Source: Bifidobacterium sp.
Lineage (GTDB): Bacteria > Actinomycetota > Actinomycetes > Actinomycetales > Bifidobacteriaceae
Assembly: GCF_022640935.1 (NCBI RefSeq)
Contig: NZ_JALCCV010000001.1
Span: forward strand, 1-64,000
DNA length: 64,000 nt
Direction: 5' to 3'
Each line of letters starts with the position of its first letter. The stretch's first letter is position 1. This document shows positions 9,616-19,187 of the stretch, piece after piece. The position numbers and the translations under genes are program-made. The notes under the pieces were generated by a model. It was not told the origin of the DNA. It saw only the letters and a program-made list of their open reading frames with translations, and did no database searches.

Positions 9616-10073
9616 GAGGGGCGGATCGCTAGCGCAAATCGGCATACGCAAGACAGGGCCGACAGGGAATCGGACACCACATGAGTGCCGGATGATTCCA
9701 TGTCGGCTTTGTTCGTCATTCCGTCCGCATATCTGTCAATAAACAGGCATCACATCCTCGATTTCTGGCTGGAATCGCGTTCCACCGAGGAGATCGGCCT
9801 TATCTCTGGTAAATTTCATTCCTCACTGTGGCAATACGACTTATTCGCAGTTACGAATGATGAATGCAGCTGATGGGCATCAAACGCTTGGCGCAATCCA
9901 TCCGACTTCAGGCAGACGTTGCGCGCGAATCCGAATTTACCTCGGTCTCGGTTCACCGGCAGCTTCCTGGATATAAAGAATACGACTTGCCATAGCTCGG
10001 CGCTGTGCGATGGGCTTGCCATGCGCTTTGCTCCGGAGATGATGACAACCTAACGCAGGACCTTTGGCGGTAT
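9616..10073. other. Intergenic region after purL
   Basis: About 460 bases with no supportable gene. It lies between the purL stop and the 3' end of the methyltransferase relic on the opposite strand. Short open frames here have neither start signals nor motifs, and the region may contain further unrecognisable decayed sequence. Confidence 0.45.
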
Positions 10074-10515
10074 TCATCGGCCATGCCAAAGAGGCCTTGC
10101 AGACAGCGCGTTGTGCCCCTCAATTCGCCCGCTGGCATCACGTATAGCAGCCAATACGCGCCCGCGGCTTCCGCAGATCTTCGGATCATCGGACAGATCG
10201 ACAAAGGCAAAACGACCGTTTTCGGCGAGAACCCTGATGGCCTCGGCAACGCTCGTGGCCTTGTCTCCAACATCCCTGACTTCGTGGATGCGGGCACCTG
10301 ATCACCCGATCGAATTCACCATTCGAAAAGTCAACCGTGACGCGGAACCAAGCCTCCAGATGGCGCCAGTTACAACCGTCACAGGCGCAATCGCCACCGA
10401 AAGCGTCCAGAACAATCGGATTCTCGATGGTTTGATCCAAGTCGGATAGCTGGCCATAGCGCCCATAGCGCCAACATAAGTCTGCGCGGTTCCCCGCTCG
10501 ATCGCGCCACATTGC
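10074..10515 (-). pseudogene. Relic of a SAM-dependent methyltransferase (C-terminal half, frameshifted)
   Basis: On the minus strand, one frame encodes VTVDFSNGEFDRVI and ends in nonsense. A second frame starting at about 10297 continues with RIHEVRDVGDKATSVAEAIR, then VLAENGRFAFVDLSDDP, and stops at 10074. Joined, they match the order of class I methyltransferase motifs: an acidic '.G.FD.V' strand, HEVRD, then an '..RVL..GGRF.F.DL' strand. About two bases are missing at 10291-10297. The N-terminal SAM-binding glycine loop is not found; the sequence upstream is occupied by the end of the YolD-like gene (stop at 10516). The family call rests on motif order only. Confidence 0.6.
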
Positions 10516-10974
10516 TCATTCGCCGCCCTTACCCATACTTTCCCCATCGCCCGGCTTATCCAGATCATCTAAGGCGATGATTTCTTCAAGCGGAATTACG
10601 GTGTCATCCTCAAGTACGAGGGCTTTCCGCTCTTGGTCGAGGAGGTGGATGACGCCTTCGGCAGTGATGTAGCCACCGCCATCCTTGTGCTTGTCTTTGC
10701 GAAAATAGGTGATTGCGAACCGATGCCGGGAGCCGAGCCGATTCAGGGCGCGTTGCAGCTTCGCATCGAGTTCGCGTTGCGCGTCCTCGTCCAGCAGCAC
10801 ACGTTGCCGCGTTTCGCGCGCCGCTTCCATGATGATGGCGTCGTATCCGGTGAGCGCGGCGAACGGCATGAACTGCGCGGCGCGATTGCGCGGAGCCATG
10901 CGTGCGCGGCCGCGTGACTGGTGATGCGGCAGCGCGATGATGTCGTCGTAGCGGTGGGTTGCTTCAAATGTCAT
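10516..10974 (-). CDS. YolD-like protein
   Basis: 152-residue protein whose ATG (10974) overlaps the stop of the upstream polymerase gene as ATGA, so the two are translationally coupled. It contains NRAAQFMPFAALTGYDAIIM followed by a long helix with RELDAKLQRAL. A beta-rich end follows with ITYFRKDKHKDGGGY, a motif typical of YolD-like proteins that accompany Y-family polymerases in Gram-positive bacteria and mobile elements. The function is not well established; a role in controlling or assisting the polymerase is assumed from constant pairing. It should share the SOS control of the polymerase. Confidence 0.75.
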   Translation of the reverse strand: MTFEATHRYDDIIALPHHQSRGRARMAPRNRAAQFMPFAALTGYDAIIMEAARETRQRVLLDEDAQRELDAKLQRALNRLGSRHRFAITYFRKDKHKDGGGYITAEGVIHLLDQERKALVLEDDTVIPLEEIIALDDLDKPGDGESMGKGGE

Positions 10975-12650
10975 GCGGCGTGACCTCCTATCTGCGCATT
11001 GCGTTTGATGCCGGTGGCTCCCTTTTCCAAGTCCATGCCTTTGACAATTGCGTTGCGGCCGAATCGGCGTTTGACGCCAAGCATCGCGCGCTGCACTTCG
11101 AGTTCGTTGCGCCGCTCCTGCCCGGCTGCCCGACACGCGGCGGCTTCCGCGTCACTGCATGAGAACAGATCAGGCTGCTCATAGCGCCGTTCCCCTATGA
11201 CAGCCTGCTCTGGACGCAGCCGACCCACGACGACGTTCATCCGACGCACCAGAAGATCCGGGTCGGTCACGCGGTCGTATAACGCCATCATGGCGTCAAG
11301 GATGACTTTGGACGACGACGTGTATGAGCCAAGCCTTGTGCTGCCTCTCGACGGTTTAGGCACCGTGCGGCCGAAATGATCGTGCACCACGGCCCGCAGT
11401 GATGGCTTGCGCACGACGGCTCCGACATCGATGCTTTCAAAGCCTGCGATGTCAGTATCGGAACCAGTGCCGCCGGAACCAGCAGTATCAGAACCGACAG
11501 CGGCAGTGCCGGCAGCTCTGCCTTCCCTGGCGGCCTGCCCGGCACTGGTCTGTCGAGCACTCGGAGCAGTGTCGTCCAGCCGCTCGTAGCCGATATACAG
11601 CCCGATCTGATCGGTCTGCATCTGCTTGTCCACCATTTCCAGGACGAGCATATCGATCATTTCCTTGATCACGAGCCGGGCATGCTTCCAGTCGTAGGGC
11701 GTTTGCAGCACTTGGCCGGAGCTCATGCTGGTGGCTGCCGGCCTGTATGCCTTGATCTCGGCGATGGAGCACGGCTCATAGCCCCACGCGTGATCGATGA
11801 GCAGCTCGGCGTTGATGCCAAACATGCGGTAGAGCAGATCCTCGTTGTAGTAGTCGCAGGGTCTTCCGGCTGAGCATCGGGCGACATCCCCCATGGTAAG
11901 CAGCCCGTGCGATTCGAGCTTCTTCGCATAGCCGCGCCCGACCCGCCAGAAATCGGTCAGCGGCCTGTGCGCCCACAGCAGCCGCCGATATGACATCTCG
12001 TCAAGCTCGGCTACGCGCACACCATCCTTGTCGCCCGGAATATGCTTGGCCACGATATCCATCGCGACCTTGCTCAGGTACATATTCGTGCCGATCCCGG
12101 CCGTGGCAGTAAGCCCTGTGTTCTTTTGAACATCATGCACCATGGCGACCGCCATCTCATGCGCGCTCATGCCCGATGATTTGAGATAGTGCGTTACATC
12201 CATGAACACCTCATCAACCGAATACACATGGATATCCTGCGCTCCTACATACCGCAGGTAAATGGCATATACTTCCGCGCTGCGCTGCAGATACCGCGCC
12301 ATCTTGGGCTTAGCTGCTATATACGTCGCCCTCAGATTCGGCGATGCGTTCAGCTCACCGGCGTCGAATGACTCCCCTTCGAGGCGCCGGTCCGGAGCGT
12401 CCAGACGCCGGCGCTCATTGATCTCGGCCATCTTGCGCACCACTTCGAACAGCCGCGCACGGCCGGGAAGGCCATAGACCTTGAGCGACGGCGAGATTGC
12501 CAGACAGATTGTCTTCTCGGTGCGGCTGACGTCAGCCACCACCAGATTGGTCGTCAGCGGGTCAAGATTGCGTTCCACGCATTCGACGGAAGCATAGAAC
12601 GATTTGAGATCGATCGCGATGTAGGTTCGCGCTTCTGCATGATGCTCCAT
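10971..12650 (-). CDS. Y-family translesion DNA polymerase (UmuC/UvrX-like)
   Basis: Error-prone polymerase of the DinB/UmuC superfamily, 559 residues. The catalytic residues are visible: Asp14 in IAIDLKSFYASVE, and Asp145-Glu146 in VYSVDEVFMDV. A thumb-type helix-hairpin region (residues about 220-260) and a little-finger domain follow. A Gly/Ala/Ser-rich low-complexity linker of roughly 50 residues interrupts the C-terminal part. AAGGAGG precedes the ATG at 12650. A perfect SOS box lies 72 bases upstream, so expression is predicted to be LexA-controlled and DNA-damage induced. It overlaps the YolD-like gene by four bases. Confidence 0.92.
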   Translation of the reverse strand: MEHHAEARTYIAIDLKSFYASVECVERNLDPLTTNLVVADVSRTEKTICLAISPSLKVYGLPGRARLFEVVRKMAEINERRRLDAPDRRLEGESFDAGELNASPNLRATYIAAKPKMARYLQRSAEVYAIYLRYVGAQDIHVYSVDEVFMDVTHYLKSSGMSAHEMAVAMVHDVQKNTGLTATAGIGTNMYLSKVAMDIVAKHIPGDKDGVRVAELDEMSYRRLLWAHRPLTDFWRVGRGYAKKLESHGLLTMGDVARCSAGRPCDYYNEDLLYRMFGINAELLIDHAWGYEPCSIAEIKAYRPAATSMSSGQVLQTPYDWKHARLVIKEMIDMLVLEMVDKQMQTDQIGLYIGYERLDDTAPSARQTSAGQAAREGRAAGTAAVGSDTAGSGGTGSDTDIAGFESIDVGAVVRKPSLRAVVHDHFGRTVPKPSRGSTRLGSYTSSSKVILDAMMALYDRVTDPDLLVRRMNVVVGRLRPEQAVIGERRYEQPDLFSCSDAEAAACRAAGQERRNELEVQRAMLGVKRRFGRNAIVKGMDLEKGATGIKRNAQIGGHAA

Positions 12651-12720
12651 AGTCCGCCTCCTTGTGCGCTCCTTCGTGGCCGGGTTCTTCGATTCGGTAC
12701 GTCATACAATACACAAATAA

Positions 12721-12736
12721 TCGAACATATGTTCGA
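12721..12736. promoter_or_regulatory. LexA (SOS) box upstream of the polymerase operon
   Basis: TCGAACATATGTTCGA is a perfect 16-base palindrome containing the Gram-positive/actinobacterial SOS core CGAAC-N4-GTTCG. It lies 71 bases upstream of the polymerase start, in the only gap that could hold its promoter. Confidence 0.9.
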
Positions 12737-13152
12737 ACGCGTGTCGTTCGCAAAACGATCCCCATGGTGTGTCGCCGCGGGTTTGCCCACTCTTCGATGT
12801 GGGTTATCTGCCGCCCACGGAGGTCTATCTGCCCTGTTTGCAACCTATTCCGCGGAAGGACGAATATAAGGTGGTCAGCAATCGCCATTTTCGGGCAGTG
12901 CTATTTGGGGCGCCGCGAGATTAGCGCTACACACAGCGTAGCTAGACCGCCGAGACATCCCGATAACGTCTCACGCAACGCAGATACGTGAGTTTTTCAG
13001 ATGGCGCACATAGGAAGATCACAAGACATCACAAGACATCACAAGAAACCGTACCAATCATTCCATGGATACTCGCGAGGAGGCCACGTCGGCCGTTACG
13101 TGCAAGCATCAGGTGGGGCTCCAGCACGCCAGCAGCGTCTCGAGAGCCGTAT
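12737..13152. other. Intergenic region between the polymerase operon and capA-like gene
   Basis: No gene is supportable here. The stretch contains short tandem copies of ACAAGACATC near 13018-13046 and no clear terminator. Confidence 0.45.
13018..13046. repeat. Short tandem repeat (unit ACAAGACATC)
   Basis: Two complete copies and a partial third copy of the 10-base unit ACAAGACATC lie head to tail, starting within the ATC at 13018. They lie in intergenic DNA downstream of the capA-like gene. Confidence 0.6.
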
Positions 13153-14511
13153 TCACTGCTTCGTTTCCTTGGTGATCAGCCATTCTCGCACGATGGTGCG
13201 GTCTGCATTTTTCGAGTAGATCACGTCACTGATCCGCTGGCGGACCCGGGCGTCCTCCTGCGCGTCCCAACAGACGCCATCGGGATGATCGGACGCAATG
13301 GGGCACCATCGGTATTTGCCCTGCCGCACGTTCGCGGTCGGCACCCAATCGATGCGGCTGACCCGCCACGAACCTGCGACACCCTTTTTCCCGGCGAATT
13401 GGATGCGTGCCGTGACCCCCTGGTTGTTCACGCTATGCCCCGGGATATGCGTCGTCACCGTCACCGCGTTGCCCAGACCATAGATGATCCATGTACCGTG
13501 ATAGTGCTCGATCGGCTGGGCGCAGTGGCATCCGGCGCCGTAAATGAGATCGAACGCGCCCGTATCCGCCAATTCGTGGGCCTCGGACTGCTGCCATGAG
13601 TCGGCGTAATCAAGATATTCCTGGACCGAGTGCATTGCGATCGCCACGATGTCGGCGCCGGCCGCGCGCGCCGCCTTCGCCTTGGCGACCGCCCGGTCGA
13701 TGTCAGATTGGTGATGCGGATCCCCTGATTCGCGCAGCCGGTCGACCCGCCAATCGTGATCGGGAACCTCGCCGTTGAGTGAAAGCGTACCGGCCACGAT
13801 GCCAAGGCTGCCGCCGCCGGTCGGCGAAGCAACCACCAGCGGTTTCGTCGAATCTTGCTCGGTGAGATACGAGCCGGTCTGTGCGATGCCGTTCGCCTGC
13901 AGGGCTGCGGTCAGACGCGCAATGCCGGCCGCGCCCTGATCCCATGAGTGGTTGCTGGCATGCGTGCAGGCGCTATAGCCGACCGACGCCACAGCATCCA
14001 CGGCTTCGGGCGGAATATTGAATACCGGATAGGCGGCATATGGGCCGCCGCGCTGGGCTATCGGCGTCTCGAACTGGCACACCGCAATATCGGAAGCCTT
14101 GATATATCGGCTCATCGGGGCAAAGAGCGGCGTGAAGTCGAAGGCGCTGCCGTCGGTGGCCTGCGGATTGTTTGCGAAGTTCTTCCACAACCCCTCGTGA
14201 AACAGCAGATCGCCGTTGACCAGCATGGCGATGCAGTCGGTGTCCGGGCAATCAGGCGAGTTGCCGTGATGCACGGCCGGTGCGGCGCTCTGCGACACGG
14301 TTGCACCGCCGCTCGCAGAGGGCCGCTGCCCCTGCGAACTTGCTGTCTGCGAGGCGCCGGTCCGGGGGTTTGCGTCAAGCAGCTGCTGGACCACGAACCA
14401 GCCGCCGATGGCCAGCAACGCCACAGCCAGCACCACCAGCGGCGCCAGCCACGGCGAACTACGCATCTGCCGCACGCCCTTGGTATGCCTGGGATGTTGC
14501 GACGATCTCAT
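13153..14511 (-). CDS. CapA/PgsA-family protein, membrane anchored
   Basis: 452-residue protein of the CapA family, which has a metallophosphoesterase-like fold and was first known from poly-gamma-glutamate capsule synthesis. A single N-terminal membrane segment (about residues 20-42, APLVVLAVALLAIGGWFVV) is followed by a Ser/Ala/Gln-rich linker, placing the domain outside the cell. Family motifs include LVNGDLLFHE near residue 93, SDIAVCQFETPI, HASNHSWDQG and VAIAMHSVQEYLDY. Bifidobacteria are not known for poly-glutamate capsules, so the real substrate is unknown. A purine-rich GGGGG lies upstream of the ATG. The gene is 105 bases downstream of the cytosine deaminase on the same strand. Confidence 0.85.
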   Translation of the reverse strand: MRSSQHPRHTKGVRQMRSSPWLAPLVVLAVALLAIGGWFVVQQLLDANPRTGASQTASSQGQRPSASGGATVSQSAAPAVHHGNSPDCPDTDCIAMLVNGDLLFHEGLWKNFANNPQATDGSAFDFTPLFAPMSRYIKASDIAVCQFETPIAQRGGPYAAYPVFNIPPEAVDAVASVGYSACTHASNHSWDQGAAGIARLTAALQANGIAQTGSYLTEQDSTKPLVVASPTGGGSLGIVAGTLSLNGEVPDHDWRVDRLRESGDPHHQSDIDRAVAKAKAARAAGADIVAIAMHSVQEYLDYADSWQQSEAHELADTGAFDLIYGAGCHCAQPIEHYHGTWIIYGLGNAVTVTTHIPGHSVNNQGVTARIQFAGKKGVAGSWRVSRIDWVPTANVRQGKYRWCPIASDHPDGVCWDAQEDARVRQRISDVIYSKNADRTIVREWLITKETKQ

Positions 14512-14616
14512 TGCGCCCCCTACGCGCCGACTGCTGCGGATTCACACCTGCACATTATGCACACTATACTTCAGTTGCCGCGATATGTCGCCTGTCGCCG
14601 TCCGCCAGATTGCCGT

Positions 14617-15942
14617 CTAGCGCAGCGTCGTCACATGGGGCCGGGTGGAGACGATGACCTTGCCGGCGCGGATGCTGTAGAGCACTTCGTCGTTCTCGTT
14701 GAGCGCCTCGTAGAAGTTCGACGCGTTCAGAATGATGCAATTCGCGGGTTTGCCGACCTCGATGCCGTAATGATCGTCGATATGCAGCGCTTTGGCCCCG
14801 TTGTATGTGACGTACTTGTACGAGTCCATGATCTGGCTATAGCCCATGAGCTGCGCCGCATAGACGCCCATGCGCACCACGTCGAGCATGTTCCCCGCGC
14901 CGAGCGGGCTCCACGGATCGCGGATGTCGTCTTCGCCGAAGGCCACATTGATGCCGTCCGCGTCCAGCTCCTTGACCCGCGTCAGTCCGCGGCGCTTGGG
15001 ATACGTGTCGAAGCGCCCGCCCAGATGCATGTTCACGAGCGGATTCGAGACGAAGCTGATGCCTGACATCTTCAGCAGACGGAACAGCTTGTACGTGTAC
15101 GCGTCGTTATACGAGCCCATCGCCGTGGTATGGCTGGCGGTGACACGATCCCCGATGCCGTTCTCCAGCGCCAGCGTGGCCAACACTTCCAGATTCCGCG
15201 ATGCCGGATCGTCGATCTCATCGCAGTGGACATCCACCAGTCGGTCGTTCTTCACCGCCAGATCGACTAGGAATTTCAAGGATTCGACACCATAATCACG
15301 GGTGAATTCGAAATGCGGGATGCCGCCGATCACGTCCGCGCCTTCACTGACGGCACGCTGCATCAGCGCTTTGCCATTGGGATACGAGAGAATCCCCTCC
15401 TGCGGAAATGCGACGAGCTGCAAGTCCGCGTACTGTTCGACCTCCGATTTCAGCTCCAGCAGCGCATGCAGTGCGACCAAGCCAGGATCGGTGACGTCCA
15501 CATGGCTGCGGATATGCTGGATGCCGTGCCGCACCATCATGTCGATGGTGCGCCGTGCGCGGTCCTTGACATCTGCGACGGACAGGCTTTTCTTGCGCTC
15601 GGACCAGATGCGGATGCCATCGAACAGTGTCCCGGTCTCGTTCCACTCCGGGTCCCCGGCCGTCAGCGCGGCGTCGAGATGCACATGCGGGTCCACGAAA
15701 GGCGGCAACAATACGCCGCCCTGCCCGTCGATCACGGTTTCGCCTGGCCGCGAAACCTGGGCCGAAGTGCCGTCTCTATGATCAGCTGCCGCACGTCCGC
15801 CGTTAACACCTGCCCGATCAGTACCTGCAGCGCGGATGCCTACGCTATCCGCGCTGCCGCCGATCTGGGCAAAAACCCCATCGTCGATGCGCACATCGCC
15901 TATCGCCTCATCATTCTCCACGTGCACATTGCGAATGATCAT
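14617..15942 (-). CDS. codA: Cytosine deaminase (amidohydrolase)
   Basis: Deaminates cytosine to uracil for pyrimidine salvage. It closely resembles E. coli CodA. Metal-binding [10 protein letters not shown] lies near the N-terminus. [37 protein letters not shown] (metal His and catalytic Glu) and [15 protein letters not shown] follow. The metal Asp lies in [10 protein letters not shown], where E. coli has GHDD. The ATG at 15942 is preceded by GGAATCGGGGAT and gives 441 residues. A segment of about 50 residues near the N-terminus (Gly/Ala/Arg-rich, roughly residues 30-75) is longer than in the E. coli enzyme. The gene diverges from purF across a 359-base gap. Confidence 0.93.
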   Translation of the reverse strand: MIIRNVHVENDEAIGDVRIDDGVFAQIGGSADSVGIRAAGTDRAGVNGGRAAADHRDGTSAQVSRPGETVIDGQGGVLLPPFVDPHVHLDAALTAGDPEWNETGTLFDGIRIWSERKKSLSVADVKDRARRTIDMMVRHGIQHIRSHVDVTDPGLVALHALLELKSEVEQYADLQLVAFPQEGILSYPNGKALMQRAVSEGADVIGGIPHFEFTRDYGVESLKFLVDLAVKNDRLVDVHCDEIDDPASRNLEVLATLALENGIGDRVTASHTTAMGSYNDAYTYKLFRLLKMSGISFVSNPLVNMHLGGRFDTYPKRRGLTRVKELDADGINVAFGEDDIRDPWSPLGAGNMLDVVRMGVYAAQLMGYSQIMDSYKYVTYNGAKALHIDDHYGIEVGKPANCIILNASNFYEALNENDEVLYSIRAGKVIVSTRPHVTTLR

Positions 15943-16301
15943 GATCGAATCCCCGATTCCTGGCCTTGCCGCCGGCCTCGCGCCCACGGCTCCCGCATGT
16001 CCATGCCAGACTGCGCGCAGATCACAATTCGCTGTGGGCGTTCGCCGTGTTTGCGGCACCGCATGCTGGGCTGATTGTGTTTTTGACGCTCTTGACTATC
16101 TGAGAGCATAGCAAGCAGGCAGACACATAGCTTGTAACGCAGCAGTTATGACAGGTACAGCCAGGCATCGCCGACTTCACCCGGCCCGTGGCCGGATCCC
16201 GCCGCAGCGCCACCGGGAGTCACACCGATGTAGCCTGCGATTGGTAGGGTGAACCCGTAACACGTCTTATCTTTCCCTGCCTTCTCGAAAGGGGATTTGG
16301 C
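15943..16301. other. Divergent promoter region codA/purF
   Basis: 359 bases between two divergent genes, with no supportable coding sequence. It must hold the promoters of both, but no unambiguous operator or riboswitch fold was recognised. Confidence 0.5.
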
Positions 16302-17819
16302 TTGTCAGCTGAACTCGAGGACATCCATGAGGAATGCGGCCTCTTCGGCGTCTGGGGTCACCCTGATGCCGCCCGATTGACTTATTTCGGACTGCACGCC
16401 CTGCAGCACCGCGGCCAGGAAGGGGCCGGCATCGTCACCAATGACCACGGTCAGCTCTTGGGACATCGCGGCCTCGGTCTGCTCACCCAGGTCTTCTCCG
16501 ACGAGCAGGAGTTCTCCCGGCTTTCGGGCGAGCATGCGATCGGCCATGTGCGATACGCCACATCCGGCTCGAAAAGCGTGGACAACATCCAGCCGTTCCT
16601 CTTCCGTTTCCACGACGGCGATATGGCGCTGTGCCACAACGGCAATCTGACGAACTGCGTCTCGCTGCGCACCCGGCTGGAAGACGAGGGCGCGATCTTC
16701 CGCTCGGATTCCGACACCGAAGTGCTTATGCATTTGATCCGCAGATCGTCGAAACATGAGTTCATGGATCAGCTCAAAGATGCGCTGAACGCCGTGCACG
16801 GCGGCTTCGCCTATCTGCTCATGACCGAGCATGCGCTGATCGGCGCACTGGATCCTAACGGCTTCCGGCCGCTGTCCCTGGGCCGCATGACCAACGGCGC
16901 CTATGTGCTCGCCTCGGAGACCTGCGCGTTGGACGTCGTGGGCGCCGAGCTCGTGCGCAATATCAAACCCGGCGAGATCATCGTCGTGGATGACAACGGC
17001 TATCGGATCGAGCGGTATACGGATAAGACGCAGCTGTCGATCTGCTCCATGGAATTCATTTATTTCGCGAGGCCGGATTCCAATATCTACGGCATCAACG
17101 TCCATTCGGCCCGCAAACGCATGGGCAGGCGCCTCGCGCAAGAGGATCCGGTAGATGCCGATATGGTGATCGGCGTGCCGAATTCCTCATTGTCCGCTGC
17201 CTCCGGCTACGCCGAGGAAAGCGGGCTGCCCAACGAAATGGGCCTGATCAAGAACCAGTATGTGGCCCGCACCTTCATCCAGCCGACCCAAGAACTGCGC
17301 GAACAAGGCGTACGCATGAAGCTTTCGGCCGTCCGAGGCGTGGTCGAAGGCAGACGGGTCGTGGTCATCGACGACTCGATCGTGCGCGGCACCACCTCGC
17401 GGCGCATCGTACGCCTGCTGCGCGAAGCCGGGGCGAGCGAAGTGCATATGCGCATCAGCTCCCCGCCGCTCAAGTACCCCTGCTTCTACGGCATCGACAT
17501 CTCCACCACCAAGGAGCTCATCGCCGCCAAGAAATCCGTGGCTGAAATACGCGACTACATCGGCGCCGATTCCCTGCAATTCCTCAGCCTCGACGGCCTT
17601 GTCGAATCAATCGGCATGCATGAAGACGCGCCTTACGGCGGGCTGTGCGTAGCCTACTTCAACGGCGACTACCCCACTTCGCTGGGCGATTACGAACGCG
17701 ATTTCCTGCGCTCGCTCTCCCCCGAGGACCGCCTGCGGCTGACCGAATACGCACGCGAGACCAGCCATTATGCCAACAACGAATATCGCACCCAGCCTTC
17801 TTACGGGCCGACGGCGTAG
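16302..17819 (+). CDS. purF: Amidophosphoribosyltransferase
   Basis: First committed enzyme of purine synthesis: PRPP plus glutamine gives phosphoribosylamine. The N-terminal class II glutaminase has its nucleophile at Cys12 ([14 protein letters not shown]) after an 11-residue propeptide-like leader. [10 protein letters not shown] and CHNGNLTN complete that site. The C-terminal PRPP-binding domain has [16 protein letters not shown] around residues 352-367. A TTG start is chosen at 16302 because GAAAGGGG lies 8 bases upstream and no ATG or GTG fits the short leader. Length (505 residues) is normal. purM follows 141 bases downstream. Confidence 0.96.
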   Translation: MSAELEDIHEECGLFGVWGHPDAARLTYFGLHALQHRGQEGAGIVTNDHGQLLGHRGLGLLTQVFSDEQEFSRLSGEHAIGHVRYATSGSKSVDNIQPFLFRFHDGDMALCHNGNLTNCVSLRTRLEDEGAIFRSDSDTEVLMHLIRRSSKHEFMDQLKDALNAVHGGFAYLLMTEHALIGALDPNGFRPLSLGRMTNGAYVLASETCALDVVGAELVRNIKPGEIIVVDDNGYRIERYTDKTQLSICSMEFIYFARPDSNIYGINVHSARKRMGRRLAQEDPVDADMVIGVPNSSLSAASGYAEESGLPNEMGLIKNQYVARTFIQPTQELREQGVRMKLSAVRGVVEGRRVVVIDDSIVRGTTSRRIVRLLREAGASEVHMRISSPPLKYPCFYGIDISTTKELIAAKKSVAEIRDYIGADSLQFLSLDGLVESIGMHEDAPYGGLCVAYFNGDYPTSLGDYERDFLRSLSPEDRLRLTEYARETSHYANNEYRTQPSYGPTA

Positions 17820-17847
17820 TCCACTGCGGCAGCGTAATCCAATGTGA

Positions 17848-17878
17848 CGTGGCAGCGGCTGTTGTGTCTGCTGCCACG
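17848..17878 (+). terminator. Hairpin in the purF-purM gap
   Basis: CGTGGCAGC pairs with GCTGCCACG around a 13-base loop and is followed by GGAAAACAATTCC rather than a T-run. It may act as a partial terminator or mRNA-stabilising stem between purF and purM. Confidence 0.4.
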
Positions 17879-17960
17879 GAAAACAATTCCTTAACCGTTC
17901 AATTCCCCCGCTTCTCATCCCCACACCACCCGACCACCAAACTACGAGGAAAGAGCCGTC

Positions 17961-19007
17961 ATGCCACAAGCCTATGAACACGCCGGAGTCAGCGTCGAAG
18001 CCGGCTACGAAGTCGTCCGCCGCATAGCTTCGCACGTCAAGCGCACGAAGCGTCCGGGAGTCGTGGGCGGCATCGGCGGCTTCGGCGGACTCTTCGATCT
18101 CGCCTCGCTGGGATATCGGGAGCCGATGCTCGTTTCGGGCACCGACGGCGTCGGTACCAAGCTCATGGTGGCGAAGATGGCTGGGAGGCACGACACCATA
18201 GGCATCGACTGCGTTGCGATGTGCGTCAACGACATCGCGGCGCAAGGCGCCGAGCCTTTGTTCTTCCTCGACTACATCGCCTGCGGCGCCAACGACCCGG
18301 CGTTGCTCGAGCAGGTCGTCGCCGGCGTAGCCGACGGCTGCGTGCAGGCCGGCTGCGCGCTGATCGGCGGCGAGACCGCCGAAATGCCCGGCATGTATGA
18401 CCCGGATGAATACGATCTGGCTGGGTTCACCGTGGGCGTGGCGGAGAGGCCGGCCATCGTCGACGGCTCCGCCATCGCGCAGGGCGATACACTCATCGGG
18501 CTGGCTTCAAGCGGCGTGCATTCCAACGGCTTCTCGCTGGTGCGCAAGGCGCTGTTCGAGCAGGCAGGATACAGCGTCAATACCAAGCTCGATGAATTGG
18601 GGGGCAAGGCCCTGGGCGACGTGCTGCTCACCCCGACGAAGATCTATGTCAAGGCGCTGAAGCCGCTGTTCAAGGCGGACTTTATCAAAGGCGTGGCGCA
18701 TATCACCGGCGGCGGCTTCATCGAGAACATCCCTCGCATGATCCCCGACGGCTTGGCCGCCCGCATCATGCTCGGCAGCTGGGACATCCCGCCGATCTTC
18801 GACGTGATCGAACAGGCGGGCGGCATCGACCATATGGAGATGTTCAACGTGTTCAACATGGGCATCGGCATGGTGCTTGCTGTCGCCTCGAACCATGCGG
18901 AAGAGACGATGGCGCTGCTCGATGATGCAGGAGAGGACGCCCGCATCATCGGCGAAATCGTCCCGCGCGGCGACGCCGACGTCGAGCTGCGGCGAGATAT
19001 ACAGTAG
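17961..19007 (+). CDS. purM: Phosphoribosylformylglycinamidine cyclo-ligase (AIR synthase)
   Basis: Closes the imidazole ring, converting FGAM to AIR with ATP. The 348-residue protein begins [19 protein letters not shown]. Family motifs are visible in order: [26 protein letters not shown], the catalytic [20 protein letters not shown] region, [11 protein letters not shown] and [22 protein letters not shown] precedes the ATG. purD follows after 180 bases. Confidence 0.97.
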   Translation: MPQAYEHAGVSVEAGYEVVRRIASHVKRTKRPGVVGGIGGFGGLFDLASLGYREPMLVSGTDGVGTKLMVAKMAGRHDTIGIDCVAMCVNDIAAQGAEPLFFLDYIACGANDPALLEQVVAGVADGCVQAGCALIGGETAEMPGMYDPDEYDLAGFTVGVAERPAIVDGSAIAQGDTLIGLASSGVHSNGFSLVRKALFEQAGYSVNTKLDELGGKALGDVLLTPTKIYVKALKPLFKADFIKGVAHITGGGFIENIPRMIPDGLAARIMLGSWDIPPIFDVIEQAGGIDHMEMFNVFNMGIGMVLAVASNHAEETMALLDDAGEDARIIGEIVPRGDADVELRRDIQ

Positions 19008-19187
19008 AGGCGCAGCAGCAGTGACAGGCGCAACAGAAATAAAAGAACCGGATAAGGCAGGCACCCGCCCGCCGAGTACGATATCGCATGCCGGCGGCGC
19101 ATGCGGGCAGCATGGCGCTGGCACACGCGTCCATCATACGAAAAGCATGACAAACGAATACGACGAATACGCAGGCAAGGAGTTGCT

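Noticed and set aside
8425-9651. Long open frame antisense to the end of purL
   Set aside because: Antisense shadow of the glutaminase domain region with no motif of its own.
9685-9873. 62-codon plus-strand frame after purL
   Set aside because: No ribosome binding site, no motif and no conservation argument available.
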